Positions 1-6,107 of a stretch of 10,202 nt of DNA are shown here, in pieces (position 1 is the first letter of the stretch; each line of letters starts with the position of its first letter). The position numbers and the translations under genes were made by a program. The stretch is from an uncultured Propioniciclava sp. (GTDB taxonomy: Bacteria > Actinomycetota > Actinomycetes > Propionibacteriales > Propionibacteriaceae), in NCBI GenBank assembly GCA_937872005.1, contig CALMPQ010000320.1:1-10202 (forward strand), in the 5' to 3' direction. Under the pieces are notes generated by a model, which was not told where the DNA came from, made no database searches, and worked only from the letters and a program-made list of their open reading frames with translations.

Positions 1-499
1 AATGGGCCACCAGCATCGGCACCAAGGTGATCACCACGGCGTCCACGCCCGAGACCTGCAACCGGGACGCCGACGCCAGCGTCTTCCCCGTGAACGCCCC
101 GCCCCCCACCGAGCCCCACCAGCGGCGCTGCAGCGCCGGCGCCGACACCATGCCGACGACGACCTTGTCACCGTCCATCAGGCCGATCAGGGTGGCCCAC
201 ACGGGCACCCCGCGCAGGAAGTTGCGGGTGCCATCGATCGGGTCGATGATCCAGCGGCGCGGGCCGTGCCCTGTGTCCTGCCGCTCCTCGCCGTGCACGG
301 CGTCGCGCGGGCGGGCCCGCTTCAGGGTGGCGCGCAGGGCGTCCTCGACGGCGAGGTCGGCGTCGGTCACCTCGGTCATGTCGGGCTTGGCCGACACCTG
401 CAGGTCGAGCGCCTTCCAACGCGCCATGGTCAGGGCGTCGGCGTTGTCGGCGAGCACGTGCGCGAGGCGCACGTCGTCCACGTAGGAGGTCTCCGGCAT
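1..499 (-). CDS. hisN: Histidinol-phosphatase, inositol monophosphatase family (3' end beyond window)
   Basis: Likely dephosphorylates histidinol phosphate in the cytoplasm, the penultimate step of histidine synthesis, using Mg2+. The 166 visible residues carry the metal-binding motifs of the inositol-monophosphatase fold: GEE at residues 70-72 and WIIDPIDGTRNF at 83-94, whose two aspartates bind metal. The family runs to about 260 residues, so the last third, with its third metal motif, lies outside the window. The ATG at 499 is chosen because GGGTGAGG lies just upstream. The gene begins 34 bp after rsgA and is probably the last visible gene of the DoxX-aroA-rsgA unit. The family also includes inositol-1-phosphatases and CysQ-like enzymes; HisN is preferred because this subfamily commonly neighbours aroA and rsgA in actinomycetes. 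Family assignment is firm, substrate is inferred. Confidence 0.85.
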   Translation of the reverse strand, partial: MPETSYVDDVRLAHVLADNADALTMARWKALDLQVSAKPDMTEVTDADLAVEDALRATLKRARPRDAVHGEERQDTGHGPRRWIIDPIDGTRNFLRGVPVWATLIGLMDGDKVVVGMVSAPALQRRWWGSVGGGAFTGKTLASASRLQVSGVDAVVITLVPMLVAH

Positions 500-533
500 G
501 GGCCTCACCCTAGCGGCGGTCCGCCGGCCCCGA

Positions 534-1544
534 TCACTCCCACGCGGGCGGGCTCGTCCAGACCTTCTCCATGCGACGGAACGACTCCAGCCGCTCCGGG
601 CTCAGGTCTCCCCGGGCCACTGCTTCGTCCAGCGCGCACTCCGGCGCCGTGGAGTCGTGCTGGCAGCCCCGCGGGCAGTCGACCACGATGGCGGCCAGGT
701 CGTCGAACGCCGCCATGATCGTGTCGGTCGTCACGTGCGACAGCCCGAAGCTCCGGACGCCCGGGGTGTCGATCACCCAGCCCCCCGGCTCGGGCAACTC
801 CAGGGCGATCGCGGAGGTGGAGGTGTGGCGTCCGCGCCCCGTGACCTCGTTGACGTGGCCGATCGCCCGGCCAGCGTCGGGGATCAGTGCGTTGACCAGC
901 GTCGACTTGCCCACGCCCGAGTGCCCCACGAACACCGTGCGGTGGCTGGCCAGCAGCTCCCGAAGCTCGGCCAGGTCGGCCCCCGGCTGCACGACCACGG
1001 CGTCCACGTCGAGGCCCGCGTAGGCCGCCAGCAGCGCGTCCGGCGCAGCCAGGTCCGCCTTCGTCAACACCAGCAAGGGCCGCAACCCGGCGTCGAACGA
1101 CGCCACCAGGATGCGGTCGATCATGCCCATCCGCGGCGGGGGGTCGGCCAGGGCCGTCACGATCGCCAACTGGTCGGCGTTCGCAACGATGGGCCGCTCG
1201 TGCGGGTCGTCGTCATCCGCTGTGCGGCGCAGGACCGTCTCACGCTCGATCACCTCGACGATGCGCGCCAGCGTCCCCTCGTCGCCTGAGGTGTCACCCA
1301 CCACGCGCACGCGGTCGCCCACGATGACGCCCTTGCGGCCCAGCGAGCGGGCCTTGGTGGCCAGGACGCGCCGGTGCCCGGCGTCGTTGTCGAGGTCGAC
1401 GCTGTAGCGGCCGCGGTCGACGGTGATCACGAGGCCGACTTCGGCGTCGGAGTAGTCGGGGCGGTCCTTGGTGCGCGGGCGCGTCCGGCGGGGCGGACGA
1501 CCGTACCCGTCGTGCTCGTCGCGCGACCAGGCGCGGCTGCTCAT
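534..1544 (-). CDS. rsgA: Ribosome small-subunit-dependent GTPase A
   Basis: A circularly permuted GTPase that acts late in 30S ribosomal subunit maturation. The 336-residue product has an N-terminal OB-fold-like region (about residues 30-110). The GTPase motifs follow in the permuted order typical of the family: G4 TKAD near 160, the P-loop GHSGVGKST near 206-214, then DTPGVRSFG. A C-terminal zinc knuckle (CPRGCQH followed by a fourth Cys, near 288-302) binds rRNA. The first 30 residues are rich in Arg and Lys, as is common in actinobacterial members. The ATG at 1544 overlaps the aroA stop as ATGA, which indicates translational coupling. The reading frame stays open further upstream, but only inside aroA. 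Confidence is high from motif order and length. Confidence 0.95.
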   Translation of the reverse strand: MSSRAWSRDEHDGYGRPPRRTRPRTKDRPDYSDAEVGLVITVDRGRYSVDLDNDAGHRRVLATKARSLGRKGVIVGDRVRVVGDTSGDEGTLARIVEVIERETVLRRTADDDDPHERPIVANADQLAIVTALADPPPRMGMIDRILVASFDAGLRPLLVLTKADLAAPDALLAAYAGLDVDAVVVQPGADLAELRELLASHRTVFVGHSGVGKSTLVNALIPDAGRAIGHVNEVTGRGRHTSTSAIALELPEPGGWVIDTPGVRSFGLSHVTTDTIMAAFDDLAAIVVDCPRGCQHDSTAPECALDEAVARGDLSPERLESFRRMEKVWTSPPAWE

Positions 1545-2797
1545 GCGCCCACCAGACGGCCCCACAGGCCGGGGAAGTCGGCCATGGTCTTCGTCGTCGC
1601 ACCGACGTCGTCGAGTTCGACGCCCGGCACGGCGAGCCCCAGAACCGCGCCCGCGTGCGCCAGGCGGTGGTCGGCGTAGCAGGACCACTCGCCACCGGTC
1701 AGCGGGCCCGGCACGATCGCCAGCCCGTCGGTGGTCTGGTGCACCCCGGCACCGCGGGCGCGCAGTTCGGTCTCCATGGCCGCGAGCCGGTCGGTCTCGT
1801 GGCCACGCACGTGCGCCACCCCGCGGATCGACCCCGGGCCGTCGGCCAGCGCGAGCAGGGCCGCGGCGATGCACGTGAGTTCGGAGGCGTCGGTGAGATC
1901 GAGTTCGGCGGCGCGCACGACCCCGGTTCCGGTCACCGTGACGGTGTCGGCGTCGCGCGAGACCGTGCCGCCGAGCGCCTCGAGCACCCCGAGGATCGTG
2001 TCGGCCGCCTGCACGGTGTACCGGGGCCACGCCACCGTCACCGAGCCGGTGGTCGGGAGCGCCGCGGCCAGGAACACCGCCGCGTTGACGAGGTCGGGCT
2101 CGATCGCCTCGTCGCGCGCCGCGATCGGCCCCGGGGCGACCCGCCAGGACGCCTCGCCCACGGCCTCGGCGCCCACCCCGCGGTCGCGGAGCATCGCCAG
2201 CGTCAGCTCGATGTGGGGACGTGACGGCACCGTGCCGCCGACGTGGTGGACCACCAGGCCCTCGTCGAAGCGTGCGGCGGCCAGCAGCAGCCCCGACACG
2301 AACTGGCTCGAGCCCGACGCGTCGATGGTCACGTCACCGCCCGGCACGGAGCCGGTCCCGTGCACCGTGAACGGCAGGGACGCCCCCTCCACCCGGACGC
2401 CCGCCTGCCGCAGGCCGTCGAGGAGGGGAGCGATCGGGCGCACCTCGGCCTCGCGGTCACCGGTGAACGGCGTCACGCCGTCGGCCAGGGCGGCCAGCGG
2501 CGGCACGAAGCGCATGATGGTGCCGGCCAGGCCGACGTCCACAGCCCCCGAGGAGAACGCAACCGGGGGCACGACCCGGACCGCGGCGTCCGCCTCGTCG
2601 ACGAACTCGACCCCCAAGGAACCCAGCGCAGCGCGCATGAGCCGGGTGTCGCGGGCGTCCAGCACGCCGGTGAGCCGCGAGGGCCCCGAGGCCAACGCAG
2701 CCAGAACGAACGCGCGCGCGGTCGCGGACTTCGAGCCGGGGACGACCACCGACCCCTCGACGGGACGCCCCGGCGTCGGCGCGACCCAGCGGGTCAC
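1541..2797 (-). CDS. aroA: 3-phosphoshikimate 1-carboxyvinyltransferase (EPSP synthase)
   Basis: Transfers the enolpyruvyl group of phosphoenolpyruvate to shikimate 3-phosphate, step six of the shikimate pathway, in the cytoplasm. The 418-aa protein shows the family's landmarks in order: PGSKSATAR at 20-28, GLAGTIMR at 89-96, SGSSQF at 161-166, the catalytic-loop aspartate in LTDASE (about 303), RGHETDR at 331-337, DHRLA at 376-380 and TTKTMADFPGLW at 401-412. The GLAGT loop has Leu where many enzymes have Asn, and HETDR has His where E. coli has Lys; I believe both occur in actinobacterial homologues. The start is GTG at 2797, overlapping the stop of the upstream DoxX gene as GTGA. The 3' end overlaps rsgA by 4 bp. 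Confidence 0.96.
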   Translation of the reverse strand: MTRWVAPTPGRPVEGSVVVPGSKSATARAFVLAALASGPSRLTGVLDARDTRLMRAALGSLGVEFVDEADAAVRVVPPVAFSSGAVDVGLAGTIMRFVPPLAALADGVTPFTGDREAEVRPIAPLLDGLRQAGVRVEGASLPFTVHGTGSVPGGDVTIDASGSSQFVSGLLLAAARFDEGLVVHHVGGTVPSRPHIELTLAMLRDRGVGAEAVGEASWRVAPGPIAARDEAIEPDLVNAAVFLAAALPTTGSVTVAWPRYTVQAADTILGVLEALGGTVSRDADTVTVTGTGVVRAAELDLTDASELTCIAAALLALADGPGSIRGVAHVRGHETDRLAAMETELRARGAGVHQTTDGLAIVPGPLTGGEWSCYADHRLAHAGAVLGLAVPGVELDDVGATTKTMADFPGLWGRLVGA

Positions 2798-3405
2798 GGA
2801 AGGGCGCCCTCGATGGTCTTGCGCGCGATGCGCGCCTGCAGCTGGGCCTCGCGCTGGTAGCGCTTGATGTCCTTGGCCAGCGCGCGCCCGGTGTTGCCGG
2901 TCTCACGGGCGACGAACTTGGCGGTGCGGTCGGCCTCACGCGCCAGGCGCTTGCGGGAGTCGGCGGCGCGCCACAGCAGGCTGGGCTGGCCCGCCGTGTC
3001 CTGTGAGACGACCAGCGCCGCGCCGAGCAGGGCGAGGTTGCGCAGCAGCAGGCCGCGCGCCTTCTCCTTCTCACCGGGCGTGTCGGCGCGCAGGTCGGCG
3101 GCCAGCACGTGCGGCACCATCGAGGCCGCGGCCAAGTAGGCGCCCCCGCGGCGGGAGATGCCGGTCGCCATGCCGAGGCCGCCCAGCACCGACGCGACGC
3201 CGTTGAGGCGCACGAGGGTGTCGGGGTCCTCGGGAACATAGGCGGACGCCTCGGGGGGCAGGGTCCGCTGGGCCAGCGGGACGAAGCGCTCCGCGATCGG
3301 CTCCGCAGCTGCGGCGAACTGGGCCGGTTCCTTCACGGCCTTGGCGCCCTGGACGATGAAGAAGCCACCCAGCAGCAGACGGCCGATTCCGCGCACGAGA
3401 TTCAT
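2794..3405 (-). CDS. DoxX family membrane protein
   Basis: A 203-aa inner-membrane protein of the DoxX-like family. Hydrophobic segments lie near residues 3-22, 68-83, 88-104 and 118-134, giving about four membrane helices; the first begins [14 protein letters not shown], a DoxX-like N-terminus. The last 50 or so residues (150-203) are highly charged and rich in Arg, Lys and Ala, forming a likely amphipathic or coiled-coil cytoplasmic tail. In Mycobacterium tuberculosis a DoxX protein joins superoxide dismutase and a thiosulfate sulfurtransferase in a membrane complex that resists oxidative stress. Whether this paralogue does so is unknown. The ATG at 3405 has AGGA 8 bp upstream. It is the first gene of the aroA-rsgA-hisN unit and is divergent from the thiol-stress sigma factor, which makes redox control plausible. 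Confidence 0.8.
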   Translation of the reverse strand: MNLVRGIGRLLLGGFFIVQGAKAVKEPAQFAAAAEPIAERFVPLAQRTLPPEASAYVPEDPDTLVRLNGVASVLGGLGMATGISRRGGAYLAAASMVPHVLAADLRADTPGEKEKARGLLLRNLALLGAALVVSQDTAGQPSLLWRAADSRKRLAREADRTAKFVARETGNTGRALAKDIKRYQREAQLQARIARKTIEGALP

Positions 3406-3435
3406 GTCCCATTCCTACCACGGGTGCCAAGCCAC

Positions 3436-3465
3436 GGGAACAAAGCCGGGCGACCCGGTGTTGTT
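3436..3465 (+). promoter_or_regulatory. SigR/SigH-type autoregulatory promoter of sigR
   Basis: GGGAAC at 3436-3441 and GTT at 3460-3462 are separated by 18 bp, matching the published SigR consensus of Streptomyces (GGAAT-N18-GTT) and the GGAAC...GTT type of mycobacterial SigH. A second GTT lies at 3463-3465. The promoter points toward sigR, and autoregulation is usual for these factors. The predicted transcript start is around 3468-3473, almost on the in-frame ATG at 3471. The motif match is seen directly; activity is inferred. Confidence 0.65.
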
Positions 3466-3466
3466 C
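3438..3466. repeat. 29-bp interrupted palindrome over the sigR promoter
   Basis: GAACAA at 3438-3443 pairs with TTGTTC at 3461-3466, and CCGGG at 3446-3450 pairs with CCCGG at 3454-3458 around a CGA centre. Eleven of 13 arm positions are complementary. It overlaps both promoter elements, so it could be an operator or simply reflect the promoter's own GAAC/GTT symmetry. It is not a terminator, because no gene reads into it. Confidence 0.6.
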
Positions 3467-3534
3467 GGGCATGGCAAGCACTGCGACCGCGACAAGGCCC
3501 GGGACGGGGCTGCACGCGTCGAGCGCGTCGGCGG

Positions 3535-3540
3535 TACTCT
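3535..3540 (+). promoter_or_regulatory. Possible -10 element (TACTCT) for a leaderless short sigR transcript
   Basis: TACTCT fits the actinobacterial TANNNT -10 pattern and ends 8 bp before the ATG at 3549 (5 bp before a GTG at 3546). That is the geometry of leaderless transcripts, and no Shine-Dalgarno sequence precedes this ATG. No clear -35 is visible. This is tentative. Confidence 0.35.
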
Positions 3541-3548
3541 CGTACGTG

Positions 3549-4175
3549 ATGAACCTGCCGATCACCGACGAGTCCGCCGAGGTCGACGTCGCCACCGAGA
3601 CACCCGAAGAGCGCGCCGCGCGCTTCGAGCGGGACGCGCTGCCCTACCTCGACCAGCTCTACGGCGCCGCCCTGCGCATGGCGCGCAACCCGGCTGACGC
3701 CGAGGACGTGGTGCAGGAGGCCTACGCCAAGGCGTTCGCCTCGTTCCACCAGTTCAAGCCGGGCACCAACCTCAAGGCGTGGCTCTACCGCATCCTCACC
3801 AACACCTACATCAACGCCTACCGCAAGAGGCAACGGCAGCCGCAGGAGTCCTTCGGCGAGGGAGTCGAGGACTGGCAGTTGGCCGCCGCCGAACAGCACA
3901 CCTCGACGGGCCTGCGCTCGGCGGAGATGGACGCGCTGGACCGGGTGCCGGACTCCGCCGTGACCGAGGCGATGGCCCAGCTGGCGCCGGACTTCCGCAT
4001 GGCCGTCTACCTGGCCGACGTGGAGGGCTTCTCCTACAAGGAGATCGCCGAGATCATGGGCACGCCCATCGGTACCGTCATGTCGCGTCTGAACCGGGGT
4101 CGGACCCAGTTGCGCAAGCTGCTGGCCGACCACGCCGCCTCCCTCGGGATCGGGATGGGGGGTCGCGATGCGTGA
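3549..4175 (+). CDS. sigR: ECF RNA polymerase sigma factor, SigR/SigH (thiol-oxidative stress) type
   Basis: Directs RNA polymerase to thiol-oxidative and heat stress genes and is held inactive by the zinc anti-sigma factor encoded next to it. Counting from 3549 the protein has 208 residues. Region 2 includes [17 protein letters not shown] and the -10-recognition stretch [20 protein letters not shown]; region 4 includes [20 protein letters not shown], which recognises the -35 element. The sequence closely follows Streptomyces SigR (FERDALP...[11 protein letters not shown]). The ATG at 3549 is chosen because similarity to the family begins soon after it. An in-frame ATG at 3471 would add 26 residues, making 234 aa, and may be used from the inducible promoter. 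The 3' end overlaps the anti-sigma gene by 8 bp. Mycobacterial orthologues are called sigH. Confidence 0.95.
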   Translation: MNLPITDESAEVDVATETPEERAARFERDALPYLDQLYGAALRMARNPADAEDVVQEAYAKAFASFHQFKPGTNLKAWLYRILTNTYINAYRKRQRQPQESFGEGVEDWQLAAAEQHTSTGLRSAEMDALDRVPDSAVTEAMAQLAPDFRMAVYLADVEGFSYKEIAEIMGTPIGTVMSRLNRGRTQLRKLLADHAASLGIGMGGRDA

Positions 4176-4419
4176 GATCGACTGCAGCTACGTCGAGGAG
4201 CGCGTCCACCAGTTCCTGGATGGTGAGCTGTCCGACCGCGAGGCCGATGTGCTGCGCCACCACATCAATGCGTGTGCGCACTGCCTCGACGAGACCGACC
4301 TGGTCGACGCCATCAAGAAGCTGGTGAAGCGCTCGTCGGCCTGCCCGCCGGCGCCGGACGCCCTCCGCTTGCGGATCGTCACCCAGATCCAGACCGTCAC
4401 CGTGCGTTACGAACTCTAG
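4168..4419 (+). CDS. rsrA: Zinc-binding anti-sigma factor, RsrA/RshA type
   Basis: Binds and silences the upstream SigR; disulfide stress oxidises its cysteines, expels zinc and frees the sigma factor. The 83-aa protein has the ZAS motif H32-x3-C36-x2-C39. Cys6 near the N-terminus corresponds to the Streptomyces RsrA residue that forms the trigger disulfide with the last Cys of the motif. The KKLVKR helix after the motif also matches RsrA, but the Cys-Cys pair that follows it there is Ser-Ser (56-57) here, with a single Cys at 59. The C-terminus is about 20 residues shorter than Streptomyces RsrA (105 aa). The ATG at 4168 sits 8 bp before the end of sigR with a G-rich stretch upstream, so translation is probably coupled. 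Confidence 0.92.
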   Translation: MREIDCSYVEERVHQFLDGELSDREADVLRHHINACAHCLDETDLVDAIKKLVKRSSACPPAPDALRLRIVTQIQTVTVRYEL

Positions 4420-4436
4420 GTTCCACCACGCAAGCG

Positions 4437-4470
4437 AGGACGCCCCCACCGAAACCGGTGGGGGCGTCCT
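4437..4470. terminator. Strong intrinsic hairpin between rsrA and the bL37 gene
   Basis: AGGACGCCCCCACCG (4437-4451) and CGGTGGGGGCGTCCT (4456-4470) form a perfect 15-bp stem around AAAC. It lies 17 bp after the rsrA stop and 22 bp after the end of the convergent bL37 gene, so it may end both transcripts. There is no real T-tract on either side, as is common in high-GC actinomycetes. Confidence 0.85.
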
Positions 4471-4492
4471 TCTGCTCGGTCAGCGACCGCGC

Positions 4493-4567
4493 TCAGGCGT
4501 TGGGGCGCTTGCCGTGGTTCGCCTTGTTCTTCTTGCGTGCGCGGCGCTTGCGTCCGGTCTTGCCCAT
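4493..4567 (-). CDS. 50S ribosomal protein bL37 (24 aa)
   Basis: A 24-codon gene encoding a peptide that starts MGKTGRKRRARKKNK and ends ANHGKRPNA. Half of its residues are Lys or Arg, and its ANHGKRPN tail matches the actinobacterial large-subunit protein bL37, first seen in mycobacterial ribosome structures. It should bind 23S rRNA and has no enzymatic role. The ATG at 4567 has GAGGAGAA about 6 bp upstream, a strong ribosome binding site that supports translation of so short a frame. It is divergent from pdtaS (71 bp between starts) and convergent with rsrA across the hairpin at 4437-4470. It is easily missed by gene callers because of its length. Identity rests on remembered family sequence. 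Confidence 0.85.
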   Translation of the reverse strand: MGKTGRKRRARKKNKANHGKRPNA

Positions 4568-4589
4568 GGGAGTTCTCCTCTACGTCACT

Positions 4590-4603
4590 GCGCCGGACGG
4601 CGC
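4590..4603. repeat. Short perfect inverted repeat between bL37 and pdtaS
   Basis: GCGCCG-GA-CGGCGC is a perfect 6-bp dyad in the 71-bp divergent region. It falls in the presumed 5' leader of bL37 and just upstream of the pdtaS promoter. It could be a small hairpin or a protein site, or chance in GC-rich DNA. Confidence 0.3.
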
Positions 4604-4625
4604 GGGGGTCCATTCTGCCACGTCC

Positions 4626-4631
4626 TACGAT
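4626..4631 (+). promoter_or_regulatory. -10 element (TACGAT) of a leaderless pdtaS promoter
   Basis: TACGAT fits TANNNT and is followed by 7 bp and then the ATG at 4639, whose protein N-terminus aligns with M. tuberculosis PdtaS. No Shine-Dalgarno sequence lies upstream, so the message probably starts at or next to the ATG. No convincing -35 is visible. The nearer ATG at 4630 overlaps the element and is unlikely to be used. Confidence 0.55.
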
Positions 4632-4638
4632 GGGGCGC

Positions 4639-6099
4639 ATGCTGACGTTGTCCGAGGTTGTCGCAGCCCACAGTGACCTGTCCGCCGATGACACCCTCTG
4701 GCTCGGCAGCCTCATCGACCAGTGGGACATGCTGGCCGACCTCGCGTTCAGCGACCTCATCCTCTGGGTCCCCGACGAGGACGACAACGTGTTCTGGGCC
4801 GCCGCCCAGTGCCGACCGACGACCGGGCCGACCGCGCTGGAGGACGACGTCGTGGGCGAGGACATCGCCTACGACCCCGAGAGCCTGGTCATCGAGGCCT
4901 ACCTCTCCCGCGAGATCTGCGCGACGAGCGGCAACAAGCTGCACGCGGGCATCCCCGTGGACGTGCACGCGGTCCCCGTCATCCGCGGTGATCGCGTCAT
5001 CGGGGTGGTGGAGATGCACACGAACAGGATGGGCGTCCGCGCCCCGGGAGCCCTGGAGGACACCTACCTCGAGACCGCGCAGGTGCTGATGGGCATGCTG
5101 CGGGAGGGCTTGTTCCCCACCCCGGGCGACAAGCCGGTGCCGTGGGAGACCCCGCGGGTCGGGGACGGCTCGCTGCGGGTCTCGACCAACGGGACGATCA
5201 CGTTCGCCAGCCCCAACGCCATGAGCGCCTTCCGGCACCTCGGGTGGGGCGGCGACCTCCTGGGGGACGACGTCCGCGCCGTCATCGCCGAGCTCGCCCA
5301 GGGCCGGCGCGAGCCCGTCGATGAGGTGCTGCCCCCGCTGCTGTGCCACGCCAAGGTGCGTGAGAAGGAGATCGAGACCCATCAGGGCGCGATGCGGCTG
5401 CGCGTCCAGCCGCTCCTGGTCGAGGGCGACCAGACCGGCTGGTTCGTCACCTGCCGCGACATCACCGACCTGCGCTCGCGCGAGCGGGAACTGGTCACCA
5501 AGGACGCCACGATCCGCGAGATCCACCACCGGGTGAAGAACAACCTGCAGACCGTCGCGGCGCTGCTGCGCCTCCAGGCGCGCCGCACCTCCTCGGTCGA
5601 GGCGATCAACGCGCTCGGTGACGCCCAGAAGCGCGTGGCAGCCATCGCCGTGGTGCACGAGATCCTCTCGCAGGGGTTCGACACGTCGGTGCGCTTCGAC
5701 GAGGTCGCCGACCGGCTGATGACGATGGTCCGTGACGTGGCCTCGTCGCGCAGCAAGGTCGCGATGACGCGCGTGGGCAGCTTCGGGCTGATCCCGGCCG
5801 AGGTGGCCACGAACCTGTCCCTGGTCTTCACCGAGGTGGTGCAGAACGCCCTCGAGCACGGTCTGGGGGACGCCCCGGGCGAGGTGATCGTCCGCCCCGC
5901 CCAGCGCGACGGGGTGCTCCAGGTTGACGTGGAGAACGACGGCACCCCCCTGCCCGAGGACTTCTCGCTGAGCGAGTCCCGCTCCTTGGGACTCTCGATC
6001 GTCACGACCCTGGTGGCCGACCTCGAAGGCTCCTTCGACATGGTGCCGCTCACCGACCGTTCCGGCACCCGGGCCCGGATCAGGGTGCCGTTGGCCTGA
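4639..6099 (+). CDS. pdtaS: Sensor histidine kinase PdtaS (GAF-PAS-HisKA_2-HATPase)
   Basis: A soluble sensor kinase that in mycobacteria phosphorylates PdtaR, an ANTAR antiterminator response regulator; PdtaR is not in this window. The 486-aa product has no membrane segments. Residues 1-150 form a GAF sensor domain with AQCRPTTGPT at 56-65, and about 165-285 a PAS domain (VSTNGTITFASPNA). The dimerisation and phosphoacceptor region is TIREIHHRVKNNLQTV, with the acceptor His about 297. The ATP-binding domain has its N-box Asn about 403 (TEVVQNALEH), NDG at 433-435 and SLGLSIV. EIHHRVKNN marks the HisKA_2 class. Mycobacterial PdtaS has two sensing cysteines, C53 and C57; here the positions are Ala54 and Cys58. 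The start at 4639 agrees with the mycobacterial N-terminus and the leaderless promoter. The next gene is convergent, 8 bp away. Confidence 0.93.
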   Translation: MLTLSEVVAAHSDLSADDTLWLGSLIDQWDMLADLAFSDLILWVPDEDDNVFWAAAQCRPTTGPTALEDDVVGEDIAYDPESLVIEAYLSREICATSGNKLHAGIPVDVHAVPVIRGDRVIGVVEMHTNRMGVRAPGALEDTYLETAQVLMGMLREGLFPTPGDKPVPWETPRVGDGSLRVSTNGTITFASPNAMSAFRHLGWGGDLLGDDVRAVIAELAQGRREPVDEVLPPLLCHAKVREKEIETHQGAMRLRVQPLLVEGDQTGWFVTCRDITDLRSRERELVTKDATIREIHHRVKNNLQTVAALLRLQARRTSSVEAINALGDAQKRVAAIAVVHEILSQGFDTSVRFDEVADRLMTMVRDVASSRSKVAMTRVGSFGLIPAEVATNLSLVFTEVVQNALEHGLGDAPGEVIVRPAQRDGVLQVDVENDGTPLPEDFSLSESRSLGLSIVTTLVADLEGSFDMVPLTDRSGTRARIRVPLA

Positions 6100-6107
6100 G
6101 GTCGCCC

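Noticed and set aside
1..60. Possible frameshift at the visible end of hisN
   Set aside because: The last 17 residues (from SGVDAVVITLVP) look divergent, but neither alternative frame gives a better HisN-like sequence, so this is probably a variable loop.
1545..2030. N-terminal extension of rsgA into aroA
   Set aside because: The frame is open but lies wholly inside aroA. RsgA similarity starts after 1544, and the ATGA overlap is the normal coupled arrangement.
4537..4638. Upstream start for pdtaS at 4537
   Set aside because: It would overlap the bL37 gene and the pdtaS promoter; PdtaS similarity starts at 4639.
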